From Bacteroidetes bacterium QH_1_64_81 (GTDB lineage: Bacteria; Bacteroidota; Rhodothermia; Rhodothermales; Salinibacteraceae), in contig PXSX01000046.1 in NCBI GenBank assembly GCA_003022655.1, forward strand, positions 1 through 15,477: 15,477 bases of DNA, in the 5' to 3' direction. Positions 7,890-15,299 of the stretch are shown piece after piece. The translations under genes were made by a program, and so were the position numbers. Each line of letters starts with the position of its first letter. The first letter of the stretch is position 1. The notes under the pieces are model-generated. The model was not told the DNA's origin. It did no database searches and was given only the letters and a program-made list of their open reading frames with translations.

Positions 7890-8360
7890 TTACGCCTCAT
7901 CGGGGTTGGTCTCCGGCGCCTCCGGCTCTGCCGACGCATCCGGCTCGTCGGGAGCGTCCTCCGTATCGCCGGGTTCCGGCTCTTCGGACGCATCCTCCGC
8001 CTCGGTCTCCTCCGCGGCCGTCTCGGAGGGGGCCGACGCCCCGTTCAGATTCAGAGACTCGATCTGAATCTGTGTGTACTGCTGACGGTGCCCTCGTTTA
8101 ACGCGGTACCGCTTGCGCCGTTTCTTCTTGAACACGATCACCTTATCCCCCTTTACGTGCTCCAGCACGCGCGCTTCCACCGAGGCGTCCTCGACCGTGG
8201 GCGTGCCGAGAGTGACGTCGCCGTCCCCGTCGGAGACGAGGAGGACCCGATCCAGGGTCAACTCCTGGTCGGCGTCGGCCTCTGAGTGGTAGGGGACGTA
8301 CAGGGTGTCGTCCTCGCGGACCTTGAATTGCTTGTCTTTAACGTCAACAACTGCGTACAT
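7890..8360 (-). CDS. rplU: 50S ribosomal protein L21 with long acidic C-terminal tail
   Basis: 156 residues against about 103 for most L21. Residues 1-104 are normal: MYAVVDVKDKQFKV, then VFKKKRRKRYRVKRGHRQQYTQIQI with the basic 23S rRNA-binding cluster (78-92). From about 107 to the end is a tail of Ala, Pro, Ser, Glu and Asp with about 20 acidic residues and no Lys, Arg or His, probably disordered. Such acidity fits a salt-in halophile, but the tail itself is an addition to the family fold. It is the first gene of the rplU-rpmA operon. The 134-bp gap upstream separates it from the divergent hydrolase remnant and must hold its promoter, which I could not place with confidence. Confidence 0.97.
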   Translation of the reverse strand: MYAVVDVKDKQFKVREDDTLYVPYHSEADADQELTLDRVLLVSDGDGDVTLGTPTVEDASVEARVLEHVKGDKVIVFKKKRRKRYRVKRGHRQQYTQIQIESLNLNGASAPSETAAEETEAEDASEEPEPGDTEDAPDEPDASAEPEAPETNPDEA

Positions 8361-8494
8361 AATAGGGCTCTGCTTTGGAGCGCCGGATTGGGTACCGACG
8401 CGAGAGTGACCGTTCTCAATTTCATGCCGAAGCTAAGCCACGCAACGACCGCTCATCCGTTCCCACTCATCACCCCCTCCCCCTTCCGTTTCGC

Positions 8495-9062
8495 ATGAAA
8501 ATCTCTCTCCCCGAGCGCCCGGATCCCGTCCACGTTGGAAAGCTCCTCTGCATCGGCCGAAACTACGCCAACCACGCTGCGGAAATGGACCGGGACGTGC
8601 CGGAGACCCCAATGGTATTCCTGAAGCCCGCCACCGCGCTCATTCGGACTGGTGAGGCCGTTCGCCTTCCGCCTCAGTCTCAGGACGTGCATCATGAGGT
8701 GGAGCTCGTGGCCGTCGTCGGCACGAGGGGAAAACACATTGCTCGCGATCGGGCCCTCGACCACGTCGCCGGCTATGCGCTGGGGCTCGACATGACGGCG
8801 CGCGATCTGCAGTCCGCCGCAAAGCAGCGCCGGCATCCTCTCGGTGAACGAGACAGTGCGTCAGGACGCCAGCACCAGCGTCCTTGTGTTTCCGGTGCGC
8901 GAGCTCGTGCACTACTGCTCGCAAATTTTTACCCTGATGCCTGGGGATCTGCTCTTTACGGGCACCCCCGACGGGGTCGGTTCCGTGCAGGACGGCGACG
9001 TGCTTGAGGCCGTTGGCGACGGCTTGGAACCGCTGCGGGTCTCCGTCCAGCGCGTGGAGTGA
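8495..9062 (+). pseudogene. Fumarylacetoacetate hydrolase family protein, broken by internal deletion and frameshift
   Basis: The ATG at 8495 opens a clear FAH-family N-terminus: GKLLCIGRNYANHAAEM, VFLKPATAL, HHEVEL with metal ligands Glu68 and Glu70, and LDMTARDLQ with Asp99. After AAKQRRHP (to about 8839) homology stops in this frame, and the read-through to 9007 is meaningless. The family C-terminus resumes in another frame from about 8832: ILSVNETVRQD, then FTLMPGDLLFTGTPDGVGSVQ, with TGA at 9060-9062. Between the two parts FAHD1-type proteins have about 30 residues, including the AKxFD segment, and there is no room for them. A net loss of about 90 bp that is not a multiple of three explains both. 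Intact relatives cleave acylpyruvates or decarboxylate oxaloacetate. Not functional as written, unless the lesion is a sequence error. Confidence 0.8.
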
Positions 9063-9145
9063 ACGACGAGACTCTGACGGTCCGCCATCGGGCGTCCGCC
9101 GACGTCACGACCCAGAACCTGACGGAATCATTGAGCCCACTCACG

Positions 9146-9757
9146 ATGTCTATGCCCCGCTACACCAATCTAGACTCTGTTCTAAATCACGTCTGGGATG
9201 AGCTTGAGACCGCGAGCCAAGACCCTGGTCACGTATACCGACAACTCACGTTCGGGACGGTTCATGAGGGCGCCCCGGACCTCCGTACGGTGGTGCTGCG
9301 AACGGCCGACGAGGCGCGACGCGTGCTCCAGTTCCACTCGGACCGACGCTCCCGGAAGGTGAAGTCTCTCCGGGAGAACGATCGCATTGCGTGGCACGGA
9401 TGGGATGCTGACGCCCGCGAGCAAGTCCGACTACACGGGACCGGCTCCGTCCACCTGGACGATGACGTGGCGATGGGCCTGTGGGAACGCCAATCTCCGG
9501 AGTCGCTCGCCGTGTATGCGCGTCCGTCCGCACCGGGATCTGCCCTCGACGAGCCCGACGATGGGCTCCAAGAGGCCGTCAAAACGGAGCCGATCACAGA
9601 GGACGACGTGGCGGAGGGGCGGCAATACTTCGCCGCCATCCGAACCATCATCGACCGGATCGAGTGGCTGCACCTCCATCCCGACGGCCACTACCGGGCT
9701 CGCTTCGAGTATCAGGCCGAGGCGGAGGAGTTTGAGGGGACGTGGGTCGTTCCGTAA
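9146..9757 (+). CDS. Pyridoxamine 5'-phosphate oxidase-like FMN-binding protein
   Basis: 203 residues from the ATG at 9146, where MSMPRYTNLDSVL matches the usual N-terminus of the Alr4036-type subfamily; ATG at 9152 is nearly as good. The frame is open back to a GTG at 9059 that overlaps the upstream stop, but those residues look non-coding. The split-barrel FMN signature is clear: RTVVLR (47-52) and FHSDRRSRKV (63-72), then a late EWLHLHPDGHYRARF. The pairing resembles PdxH, but true PdxH has a different C-terminal substrate motif, so it may be a general flavin oxidoreductase and not a vitamin B6 enzyme. It converges on the threonine aldolase gene with only 15 bp between stops. Confidence 0.82.
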   Translation: MSMPRYTNLDSVLNHVWDELETASQDPGHVYRQLTFGTVHEGAPDLRTVVLRTADEARRVLQFHSDRRSRKVKSLRENDRIAWHGWDADAREQVRLHGTGSVHLDDDVAMGLWERQSPESLAVYARPSAPGSALDEPDDGLQEAVKTEPITEDDVAEGRQYFAAIRTIIDRIEWLHLHPDGHYRARFEYQAEAEEFEGTWVVP

Positions 9758-9772
9758 AGAATCGCCTTCAGG

Positions 9773-10816
9773 CTACGATGGGGCGGGCGCTGGCTGGCGG
9801 TCCGCGTAGGCCTGAATGATGCTCAGCGCCTCCTCAGTCTCGTCCATCGACACGTCTCGGTGGGTGGTCGCGCGGATTGTGGAGGGCCCGAAGGGCGTGA
9901 GGAGCACGCCGTCTTCCTGAAGGTCCTCCACGATGTTCGCCGCACGGTCTGCAGGCCCCTCAAAGATCACGATGTTGGTGTCAACCTCTGCGGGATCGAC
10001 GGAGAACTGCGGACACGCCGCGATTCCCTCCGCGAGCCGATGCGCCTTCTCGTGGTCCCGGTCCAGGGCGGGACGGTGGTGCTCGATGGCGTAAAGCCCC
10101 GCCGCGGCGAGGATGCCGGCCTGGCGCATGCCGCCGCCAAACTGCTTCCGGGTGCGCCGGGCCGTGTCGATCAGGAGTGACGGGCCGGCAATTACCGATC
10201 CGACGGGGGCCCCGAGGCCTTTCGAGAGCGCCACCCACACGAGGTCGGCGGGCGCCGCGAGTGCCTGCTCCTCCACCTCGAGGGCAGCGGCGGCATTCCA
10301 CAGGCGCGCCCCGTCGAGGTGCAGGTGCAGATCGTGGGCCCGAGCCACCTCCGCGATGGATTGGATCCGATCCGGCGAATAGACGACGCCTCCGGCCTTG
10401 TTGGCCGTGTTTTCGACCGACACCACGCGCGTTCGAGGCAGAACGTCGGCGGCCGGCCGGACTGCGGCGTCGACCTGCGACGGGGACAGGCGCCCTCGGT
10501 CTCCATCGAGCGGGTGGAGCTGGATTCCCGACAGAAGCCCCGCCGCGCCGGATTCGTAGTTGAAGACGTGGCTCCCGCGCTCCAGGAGAACCTCGTCGCC
10601 CGGATCGGTAAGCACGTGGAGGCAGATCTGGTTGGCCATGGTGCCGGATGGCACGAACAAGGCGGCCTCCTTTCCCAGCACCGCGGCCACACGCTCCTGA
10701 AGCCGGTTCACGGTGGGATCCTCGCCGTACACGTCGTCGCCCACCTCGGCCTCGTACATGGCCTGGCGCATTCCCTGAGACGGGCGCGTGACGGTGTCGC
10801 TTCGTAGGTCGATCAT
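9773..10816 (-). CDS. ltaE: Low-specificity L-threonine aldolase
   Basis: 347 residues from the ATG at 10814-10816, which gives the family N-terminus [13 protein letters not shown]; the 16-residue extension to 10864 would overlap mtgA. The PLP enzyme splits threonine or allo-threonine to glycine and acetaldehyde in the cytosol. Seen are [27 protein letters not shown] with the PLP-stacking His83, [11 protein letters not shown] (133-143), [11 protein letters not shown] with Asp168 and Arg171, and the Schiff-base Lys199 in [12 protein letters not shown], then [12 protein letters not shown]. It starts 34 bp after the mtgA stop on the same strand, so the two are probably co-transcribed. Nothing unusual is seen. 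Confidence 0.94.
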   Translation of the reverse strand: MIDLRSDTVTRPSQGMRQAMYEAEVGDDVYGEDPTVNRLQERVAAVLGKEAALFVPSGTMANQICLHVLTDPGDEVLLERGSHVFNYESGAAGLLSGIQLHPLDGDRGRLSPSQVDAAVRPAADVLPRTRVVSVENTANKAGGVVYSPDRIQSIAEVARAHDLHLHLDGARLWNAAAALEVEEQALAAPADLVWVALSKGLGAPVGSVIAGPSLLIDTARRTRKQFGGGMRQAGILAAAGLYAIEHHRPALDRDHEKAHRLAEGIAACPQFSVDPAEVDTNIVIFEGPADRAANIVEDLQEDGVLLTPFGPSTIRATTHRDVSMDETEEALSIIQAYADRQPAPAPS

Positions 10817-10850
10817 TGGGATAAACGACGCGTAGAAGAGAGCTGGCTCG

Positions 10851-11819
10851 TTAGGGAACGTCAATCGAGTCCGCTCTCAGAGTAGCGGGGGCTGCCGACT
10901 GGACGGACACCGATTCGGGAGGCGACGAAGCGGCGCGGGCCACCGAACCGACTCGGAACGGCTCCGCCAGCGTCGAATCTGTACGAGGCGAGTCGGGGGA
11001 TTCCCGCTTGAGAGTGTTGGACGTGGGCGGACCGGAGTCTGATTTAGGGGACGGCGGAGCGTTCCTACGACCGGTTCCGGTTTGCGGAGTGGATGCGGCG
11101 ATTGGCAGTTGACTGAGCACGTCCATTCGGTTGAGAATGATGTCCCGGTACCATCCGACGGTCTGTGGACGCCGCGCACGCGGGTTTGGAATGCAGGCGG
11201 CGAGGGCGGCCGCTTGGGAGCGCGTGAGCCGGGATGCAGATTGACCGTAGTGGTACTGCGCAGCAGCTTCGGCCCCATAGATCCCGGGTCCCCACTCGAT
11301 AACAGTCAGGTAGAGTTCCAGAATGCGCCGTTTCGAGAGAATGAGCTCCGCCATGTACGTGAGCGGGAGCTCCACGGCCTTCCGGAAATACGTGCTGTGG
11401 GTCGTCAAAAAGAGGTTCTTGACGAGCTGCTGCGTGATTGAGGACCCCCCGCGCCGCTCATCATCGCCGTCGCGGTTTTCATCAAGGGCCTCGCCGATGG
11501 CTTTCCAGTCGATCCCGGAATGCTGGAAGAAGCGAGTGTCCTCGGCGGCCACGACGGCGAGCGGAAGGTCCTCGTCGAGGGCGGAGAGGGGCCGAGGGTC
11601 GTAGCGCTTTTCGTAGGAGGCATCCGCCTCCAGTCGACGCTGAATCTGGACCCCCGTCGTCCACGGATCCACGACATTGTACGCGAGAAGCGCCAGCGCA
11701 CACCCTCCGTAGAAGAGCGCGATGACTCCCAACACCCCGAGGCCAACCTTCCGAGCGATTGAACGGACCGGTGAGGAGCCGGATGAGTTCGGGGTTTCGG
11801 GATCACGAGGCCGTTCCAT
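10851..11819 (-). CDS. mtgA: Monofunctional biosynthetic peptidoglycan transglycosylase
   Basis: 322 residues from the ATG at 11817-11819; the open frame runs upstream into greA, so a longer start is unlikely. One membrane helix (about 25-48) places the GT51 domain outside the membrane, where it polymerises lipid II into glycan strands. Seen are the catalytic Glu93 in [31 protein letters not shown] (124-138) and [20 protein letters not shown] (164-183). No transpeptidase domain follows, so it is not a class A PBP. Residues from about 240 to 322 form a Ser/Pro/Thr/Arg-rich tail that most MtgA proteins lack and that is probably disordered. It lies 118 bp downstream of greA and just ahead of ltaE. 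Confidence 0.92.
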   Translation of the reverse strand: MERPRDPETPNSSGSSPVRSIARKVGLGVLGVIALFYGGCALALLAYNVVDPWTTGVQIQRRLEADASYEKRYDPRPLSALDEDLPLAVVAAEDTRFFQHSGIDWKAIGEALDENRDGDDERRGGSSITQQLVKNLFLTTHSTYFRKAVELPLTYMAELILSKRRILELYLTVIEWGPGIYGAEAAAQYHYGQSASRLTRSQAAALAACIPNPRARRPQTVGWYRDIILNRMDVLSQLPIAASTPQTGTGRRNAPPSPKSDSGPPTSNTLKRESPDSPRTDSTLAEPFRVGSVARAASSPPESVSVQSAAPATLRADSIDVP

Positions 11820-11937
11820 GTCCCCCGGCGTCACCAGTGTTGCGGAGGAAAGATTGAGGGGAGGGTCCGGCCACCCGGGGGGAAGTTGGGGAGCGTCGGG
11901 TACATTCACGGAGGACGACCCGTGGAGCAAAGAAGGA

Positions 11938-12417
11938 TTATCGGGAGATGTCCTTAATCTTGAAGTTCGCAGTTCCGGCCGGAACCTCGATGGCGACCTC
12001 ATCGCCCTCTTCCGTGGCCAGCAGTCCCTCGCCAATGGGGCTCTCGACTGAGATCTTGTTCTGCGAGATGTCGGCCTCCTCTTCCGACACGAGTGTGAAC
12101 GTCCGCTCCTTGCCGGTGTCGAGGTTCTCGACCGTCACGTCGGAGAGAATGTATGCCTTGCTGTCGTCGACCGTCGACTCGTCGACGATACGGGCCCGGG
12201 CAATGGTGTCTTCAATCTGTGCAATGCGGGCTTCGAGCTTGCCCTGTTCTTCCTTCGCGGCGTCGTATTCCGCGTTCTCGGAGAGGTCGCCCTTCGCTCG
12301 CGCCTCGGCAATTTCGTCGGCGATGCGCGAGCGCTCCTCGGTACGGAGGTGGTGGAGTTCCTCTTTGAGATCCTCAAGGCCCTCTTCGGTCATGTAAACG
12401 GTCTCGTCGTCAGCCAT
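11938..12417 (-). CDS. greA: Transcription elongation factor GreA
   Basis: 159 residues from the ATG at 12415-12417, close to the usual 158; an ATG five codons upstream (12432) is possible. GreA enters the secondary channel of RNA polymerase and stimulates cleavage of backtracked transcripts. The N-terminal coiled coil (about 10-78) carries the acidic tip GDLSENAEYDAAKEEQ, with Asp44 and Glu47 matching the metal-coordinating pair of E. coli GreA. The C-terminal FKBP-like domain shows VESPIGEGLLATEEGD. An intrinsic terminator lies 56 bp upstream, so greA should have its own promoter in 12418-12472. Downstream there is only a weak 5-bp hairpin before mtgA, so read-through is likely. Confidence 0.97.
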   Translation of the reverse strand: MADDETVYMTEEGLEDLKEELHHLRTEERSRIADEIAEARAKGDLSENAEYDAAKEEQGKLEARIAQIEDTIARARIVDESTVDDSKAYILSDVTVENLDTGKERTFTLVSEEEADISQNKISVESPIGEGLLATEEGDEVAIEVPAGTANFKIKDISR

Positions 12418-12472
12418 ACTGCTGGGGTTCATTGAAATCGGTGTCGTGCGAGTGCGAAAGGCCGCACCTGCC

Positions 12473-12513
12473 AAAAAAGGAACGCCACGGCCCGGGGAGG
12501 CGGCGGCGTTTCG
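12473..12513 (-). terminator. Intrinsic terminator between ldcA and greA
   Basis: On the minus strand GAAACGCC (12512-12505) pairs with GGCGTTCC (12486-12479), with one mismatch, around a GC-rich loop, and is followed by six T (12478-12473). It lies about 160 bp after the ldcA stop and 56 bp before the greA start, so it should end the ldcA transcript. Confidence 0.6.
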
Positions 12514-12585
12514 TGGTGCACTTGTCAGATACGGTCCACTTTATTCGGTTCGGCGCCAGTGAAGTTCCATCCTCCTTCGTGCCTG

Positions 12586-12643
12586 GAGCCACGAGGGAAT
12601 CAGATCGAAATGCAGTTCTGAGGACGAGTTTTCCTCGTGGCTC
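12586..12643. repeat. Perfect 11-bp inverted repeat in the ldcA-greA gap
   Basis: GAGCCACGAGG (12586-12596) and CCTCGTGGCTC (12633-12643) are exact reverse complements across 36 nt. A G-T pair and two A-T pairs extend the stem to 14. No T-tract follows, so it is not itself a terminator. It lies in the 3' region of ldcA, upstream of the terminator at 12473-12513. The 12514-12674 stretch holds no gene I can support. Confidence 0.65.
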
Positions 12644-12674
12644 AACCTCCGCGAATCTCGGCAGCGCAGGACCC

Positions 12675-13604
12675 TCACGAGTCGACGACCGGGGACTGGG
12701 CCGTCAGCGACGTTTCCTCGGCCGTAGCACGAAGCTGCACCGGGGCACCCATCGGAAGGGAGCACCGAGGCAGATGGTGGCCGTAGGGAAGACCCCTCAC
12801 GACGGGGTATGAACGAGTTCCCAGGTAGTCGTCGAAGACGTCGTCGAGGAAGAGGGTCGGCTTGTCCGGGTCCAACTCGCCGGTCGTAAATGTGCCCAGA
12901 ATGACCCCGGCCACGGCGTCGAGCACGCCCGCATGCTCCAGGTGGGCGAGCATGCGATCCACGCGGTACGGGGCCTCCGCCACCTCTTCCAGGACGAGAA
13001 TGGCCCCTTCAAAGTCCGGCGCAAAGGGCGTCCCGATGAGCCGAGAGAGCACTGACAGATTGCCGCCGAGTAGAGGGCCCGACACCGTTCCCGAGGCCAG
13101 CGGCGTGAGGCCCGCGTCGAAATTCCCAGTCAGGTCGGACGGGGTGCCCCGGCACCAGGCCTGAAATGAGTCGAGCGTTGCGGGGTCGGCCTCGGCCCAT
13201 TCGGTGACCACCGGTCCAGACAGACCGGTCCAGCGCACCTTCGTGTAGAAGGCAAGGTGCAACGCCGTCACGTCGCTGTATCCGACCAGCAGGGTGGGGT
13301 GCCGGCGGGCGAGGGCCCAGTCAATCCGATGCAGGAGCCGAAGACATCCGTACCCGCCCCGCACGCAGAAGATGGCCCGGATGTCGGGATCCTCGATCGC
13401 CCGATGCAGCGCGTCGACCCGATCCGCGTCCGGCGCCGACAAATATCCTCGCTCGGACCCCGGACGCCACGCACGCCGCACCTCGTAGGTCTCCGTCAGT
13501 TGGGCCAGTCCCTGTTCATAGGTCGCAGCAGTGCGCGGGGCGCTGGCCGGAGCCACGACCGCTATGGGGGCGCCTGGCATTAGCGGAGGGGGACGACGAA
13601 GCAC
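12675..13604 (-). CDS. ldcA: LD-carboxypeptidase (peptidase family S66)
   Basis: 309 residues, normal for muramoyltetrapeptide LD-carboxypeptidase, which removes the terminal D-Ala from tetrapeptides during cytosolic murein recycling. The Ser-Glu-His triad is visible: Ser110 in LLVGYSDVTALH, a Glu in ILVLEEVAEAPYRVDRML (Glu206 is the best match) and His276 in GLPYGHH. CVRGGYGCLRLL and GPLLGGNLSVLSRLIGTP are also family blocks. The start is a GTG at 13602-13604, giving LRRPPPLMPGAPIAVVAPAS; an ATG eight codons later is possible. It follows the LapA-domain gene by 48 bp and may share its transcript. Other S66 members cleave microcin C or different murein peptides, so the exact substrate is inferred. 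Confidence 0.92.
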   Translation of the reverse strand: MLRRPPPLMPGAPIAVVAPASAPRTAATYEQGLAQLTETYEVRRAWRPGSERGYLSAPDADRVDALHRAIEDPDIRAIFCVRGGYGCLRLLHRIDWALARRHPTLLVGYSDVTALHLAFYTKVRWTGLSGPVVTEWAEADPATLDSFQAWCRGTPSDLTGNFDAGLTPLASGTVSGPLLGGNLSVLSRLIGTPFAPDFEGAILVLEEVAEAPYRVDRMLAHLEHAGVLDAVAGVILGTFTTGELDPDKPTLFLDDVFDDYLGTRSYPVVRGLPYGHHLPRCSLPMGAPVQLRATAEETSLTAQSPVVDS

Positions 13605-13652
13605 GGCAAAAGGAACCTTGGGCCGGTCGGTGTCGGGCAGTTCTTCGATTCG

Positions 13653-13946
13653 CTACTCCGTCGTACCACTCATGCCGCTGGGTCTTGACGAGCCGGGGGA
13701 CGATTTCGATTCGGAGCCTATTTGCCGTTGAAGCTTCTTGAGCTTGCGCCGTGCTTGCAGCTGCTTCGGGAGGGTGCTCAGCAGCCCGACCATGATGCCG
13801 AGCGCGAAGGTGATCATCAGAACCAACGCCGTAGACCCCCGAGTCTCAAAAAACAGGAGGTTGACGTCCATAGTCTGCGGGTTCTGGAGGGCGAAGAGCA
13901 CGGCCACGATGGCTATAATCAGTGAAAAGATGAGGCCGAAACGCAT
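13653..13946 (-). CDS. LapA-domain (DUF1049) small membrane protein
   Basis: 97 residues with two hydrophobic helices (about 3-21 and 39-58). The first ends in the LFALQNPQTMDVNLLFF block, which is typical of the LapA/DUF1049 family, and the second is LVLMITFALGIMVGLL. A basic, probably coiled segment KQLQARRKLKKLQRQ (61-75) follows on the cytoplasmic side, then a Ser/Gly tail. In E. coli, LapA (YciS) works with LapB (YciM) to control LpxC and lipopolysaccharide synthesis. No lapB is present here, so that role is not shown. It lies between the glycosyltransferase and ldcA genes on the same strand. Confidence 0.85.
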   Translation of the reverse strand: MRFGLIFSLIIAIVAVLFALQNPQTMDVNLLFFETRGSTALVLMITFALGIMVGLLSTLPKQLQARRKLKKLQRQIGSESKSSPGSSRPSGMSGTTE

Positions 13947-14014
13947 GACGGAGAGGGCGTATTGAGAAAGAGACCGACCGCACTTGAAAATGTAACAACC
14001 AAGGGGGTCCGTGT

Positions 14015-15025
14015 CTACCCCTCGGGCGTGGAAGAGGGCGGTCGGTCCCCTGTCAAGGACGAGGGCGAAGAGCTCGGCACTGAGCGCCCTTTCCAGGTGA
14101 CCCGGTCCGTCCAGTGATGAAGCGCGGAATCCAACTGCAGGGCAAGGCCGAGGAGATACGAGACGGGGGCAAGCAAACTTATATAGAAAGGCATGCCGCT
14201 CGCCCGATCTGTGACGAGCTTGAAGCCGTATAGGGAGGCGAGAAACCAGAGCGAGAGCAGCGGGGCGACCAGCCAGATGAGCACAAAGCCGCCATACGTC
14301 AAAAGGAAGCGGGGGACCGTCCCGCCCAGGAGAAGATATGCATTCTTCCGGAATCCCCGCCAGGCGGCTCCGTGGCTCTCATACATGTACACGGCCACCA
14401 CGTCTTGCACGTCCAGGAGGGTGGGCGCGTAGCCCTGCTGCTTCAAGTACCGGCCGATCGCCACGTCTTCCAAAACGGCATCCTTCACCTCGGCGTGGGG
14501 CTCGTGGGCATGGTACACTGCACTGTCGATCAGCCAGCACTGCCCGTTGAGGGCACTGAGGGATGGCAGGCGGGTCCGCGTCACGAGGGGCCAAGGAAGG
14601 CTCTGGAGGATGGCATGGGGCACCAGGCTCACGAGGAGGAGGGCGCCGCCTCTCAGATCGGGGAAGCCCGAGGAGACGCTCGTGGACGTGTCGGCGTGCC
14701 AAGCCATGAGTCGGCGGAGAGCATCGGGGCGGAGGAGCTCCGTGTCGGCGTCGAGAAAGAGATAGCAATCGCCGGACGCCCGCCGTGTGCACTGGTATAG
14801 GGCGTGCACCTTGCCCACCCAGTCGGCGGGCGGATCGGGACCCCGAAGCGGCGTGAGGCGTGGATCGTCGGCCGCCTGGAGGACGTCCCAGGTCTCATCG
14901 TCGGACCCGTCGTCCCACACGAGAATCTCAAGCTCCGGGTAGTCCTGAGCATGAAGGCTCGGCAGTAGCCGGCGGAGATTCTCGGCCTCATTGCGGGCCG
15001 GAATGCAGATCGAAAGGGACGGCAA
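14015..15025 (-). CDS. Family 2 glycosyltransferase, membrane-bound (N-terminus probably frameshifted)
   Basis: 336 residues if started at the TTG at 15023-15025. GT-A fold motifs are SLSICIPARNEAENL (3-17), WDDGSDD (37-43), the metal-binding DAD (92-94) in LFLDADTEL and the catalytic-type Glu-Asp (186-187) in VLEDVAIGRYLKQQGY. Two or three C-terminal membrane segments (about 240-268 and 278-299) are followed by DRVTWKGR, an ending shared with carotenoid and hopanoid glycosyltransferases such as CruC- and HpnB-type enzymes. Acceptor and sugar are not shown. Relatives usually begin with a membrane helix. One is encoded at 15111-15040 in another frame, and adding one C to the C5 run at 15032-15036 would join it. 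The protein is therefore probably longer than this start implies, or the gene is damaged. Confidence 0.85.
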   Translation of the reverse strand: MPSLSICIPARNEAENLRRLLPSLHAQDYPELEILVWDDGSDDETWDVLQAADDPRLTPLRGPDPPADWVGKVHALYQCTRRASGDCYLFLDADTELLRPDALRRLMAWHADTSTSVSSGFPDLRGGALLLVSLVPHAILQSLPWPLVTRTRLPSLSALNGQCWLIDSAVYHAHEPHAEVKDAVLEDVAIGRYLKQQGYAPTLLDVQDVVAVYMYESHGAAWRGFRKNAYLLLGGTVPRFLLTYGGFVLIWLVAPLLSLWFLASLYGFKLVTDRASGMPFYISLLAPVSYLLGLALQLDSALHHWTDRVTWKGRSVPSSSPSSLTGDRPPSSTPEG

Positions 15026-15111
15026 CGAGTCGGGGGACGACGGCTGCAGAAGGCCGCATGGGCCAACACGAGGGGAGGAATAAGGAGGAAGCGAACAAAC
15101 TCGACCGTCAT
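15026..15111 (-). other. Probable out-of-frame N-terminus of the glycosyltransferase
   Basis: The ATG at 15109-15111 begins MTVEFVRFLLIPPLVLAHAA followed by FCSRRPP, a good N-terminal membrane helix. It is in a different frame from the catalytic domain. With one extra C in the run at 15032-15036 it would read on as RRPPDSLPSLSICIPARNE, which is how such enzymes normally start. As written, this frame continues as an Arg/Pro-rich shadow. Confidence 0.6.
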
Positions 15112-15186
15112 AGAGGAGAGGCGTAAGAAGGGCGGATCGGCAGTGGTCTCTCTACCCCGGATTTCCCACGGGACGCGACTGCGGCG

Positions 15187-15244
15187 TCAGCGGCGGCCCC
15201 ATCTGCTCATGTTTCCTCCTCGACGATGCAGGGCATCGCCTGCA
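15187..15244 (-). promoter_or_regulatory. Short leader ORF with strong Shine-Dalgarno and alternative hairpins upstream of the glycosyltransferase
   Basis: On the minus strand GAGGAGGAAAC lies just before an ATG (15210-15208) that opens a 7-codon ORF, MSRWGRR, with a TGA at 15189-15187. It is in frame with the ATG at 15111 but separated by the stop. Just upstream, two mutually exclusive hairpins overlap: CGATGC (15224-15229) with GCATCG (15233-15238), and TGCAGG (15227-15232) with CCTGCA (15239-15244). This could be a leader or attenuator, or chance. The rest of 15112-15299 shows nothing recognisable. Confidence 0.3.
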
Positions 15245-15299
15245 GTACGCACATGGCATCGTAACCGCCCTCGCTACGCCTCTCGTGAGAACTCCGGGC

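Noticed and set aside
7431..8285. 284-residue plus-strand open frame across rpmA and rplU
   Set aside because: Antisense to two certain ribosomal protein genes and crosses their terminator; Arg/Gly/Leu-rich shadow.
8816..8850. Programmed ribosomal frameshift in the FAH gene
   Set aside because: A frameshift alone would not restore the 30 or so missing residues, and no clear slippery heptamer is present.
8828..9007. C-terminal continuation of the FAH frame beyond RRHP
   Set aside because: No family similarity in this frame; the true C-terminus is encoded in another frame over the same bases.
9059..9145. GTG start for the pyridoxamine-oxidase-like gene overlapping the previous stop
   Set aside because: The family N-terminus matches the ATG at 9146; the extra residues look non-coding.
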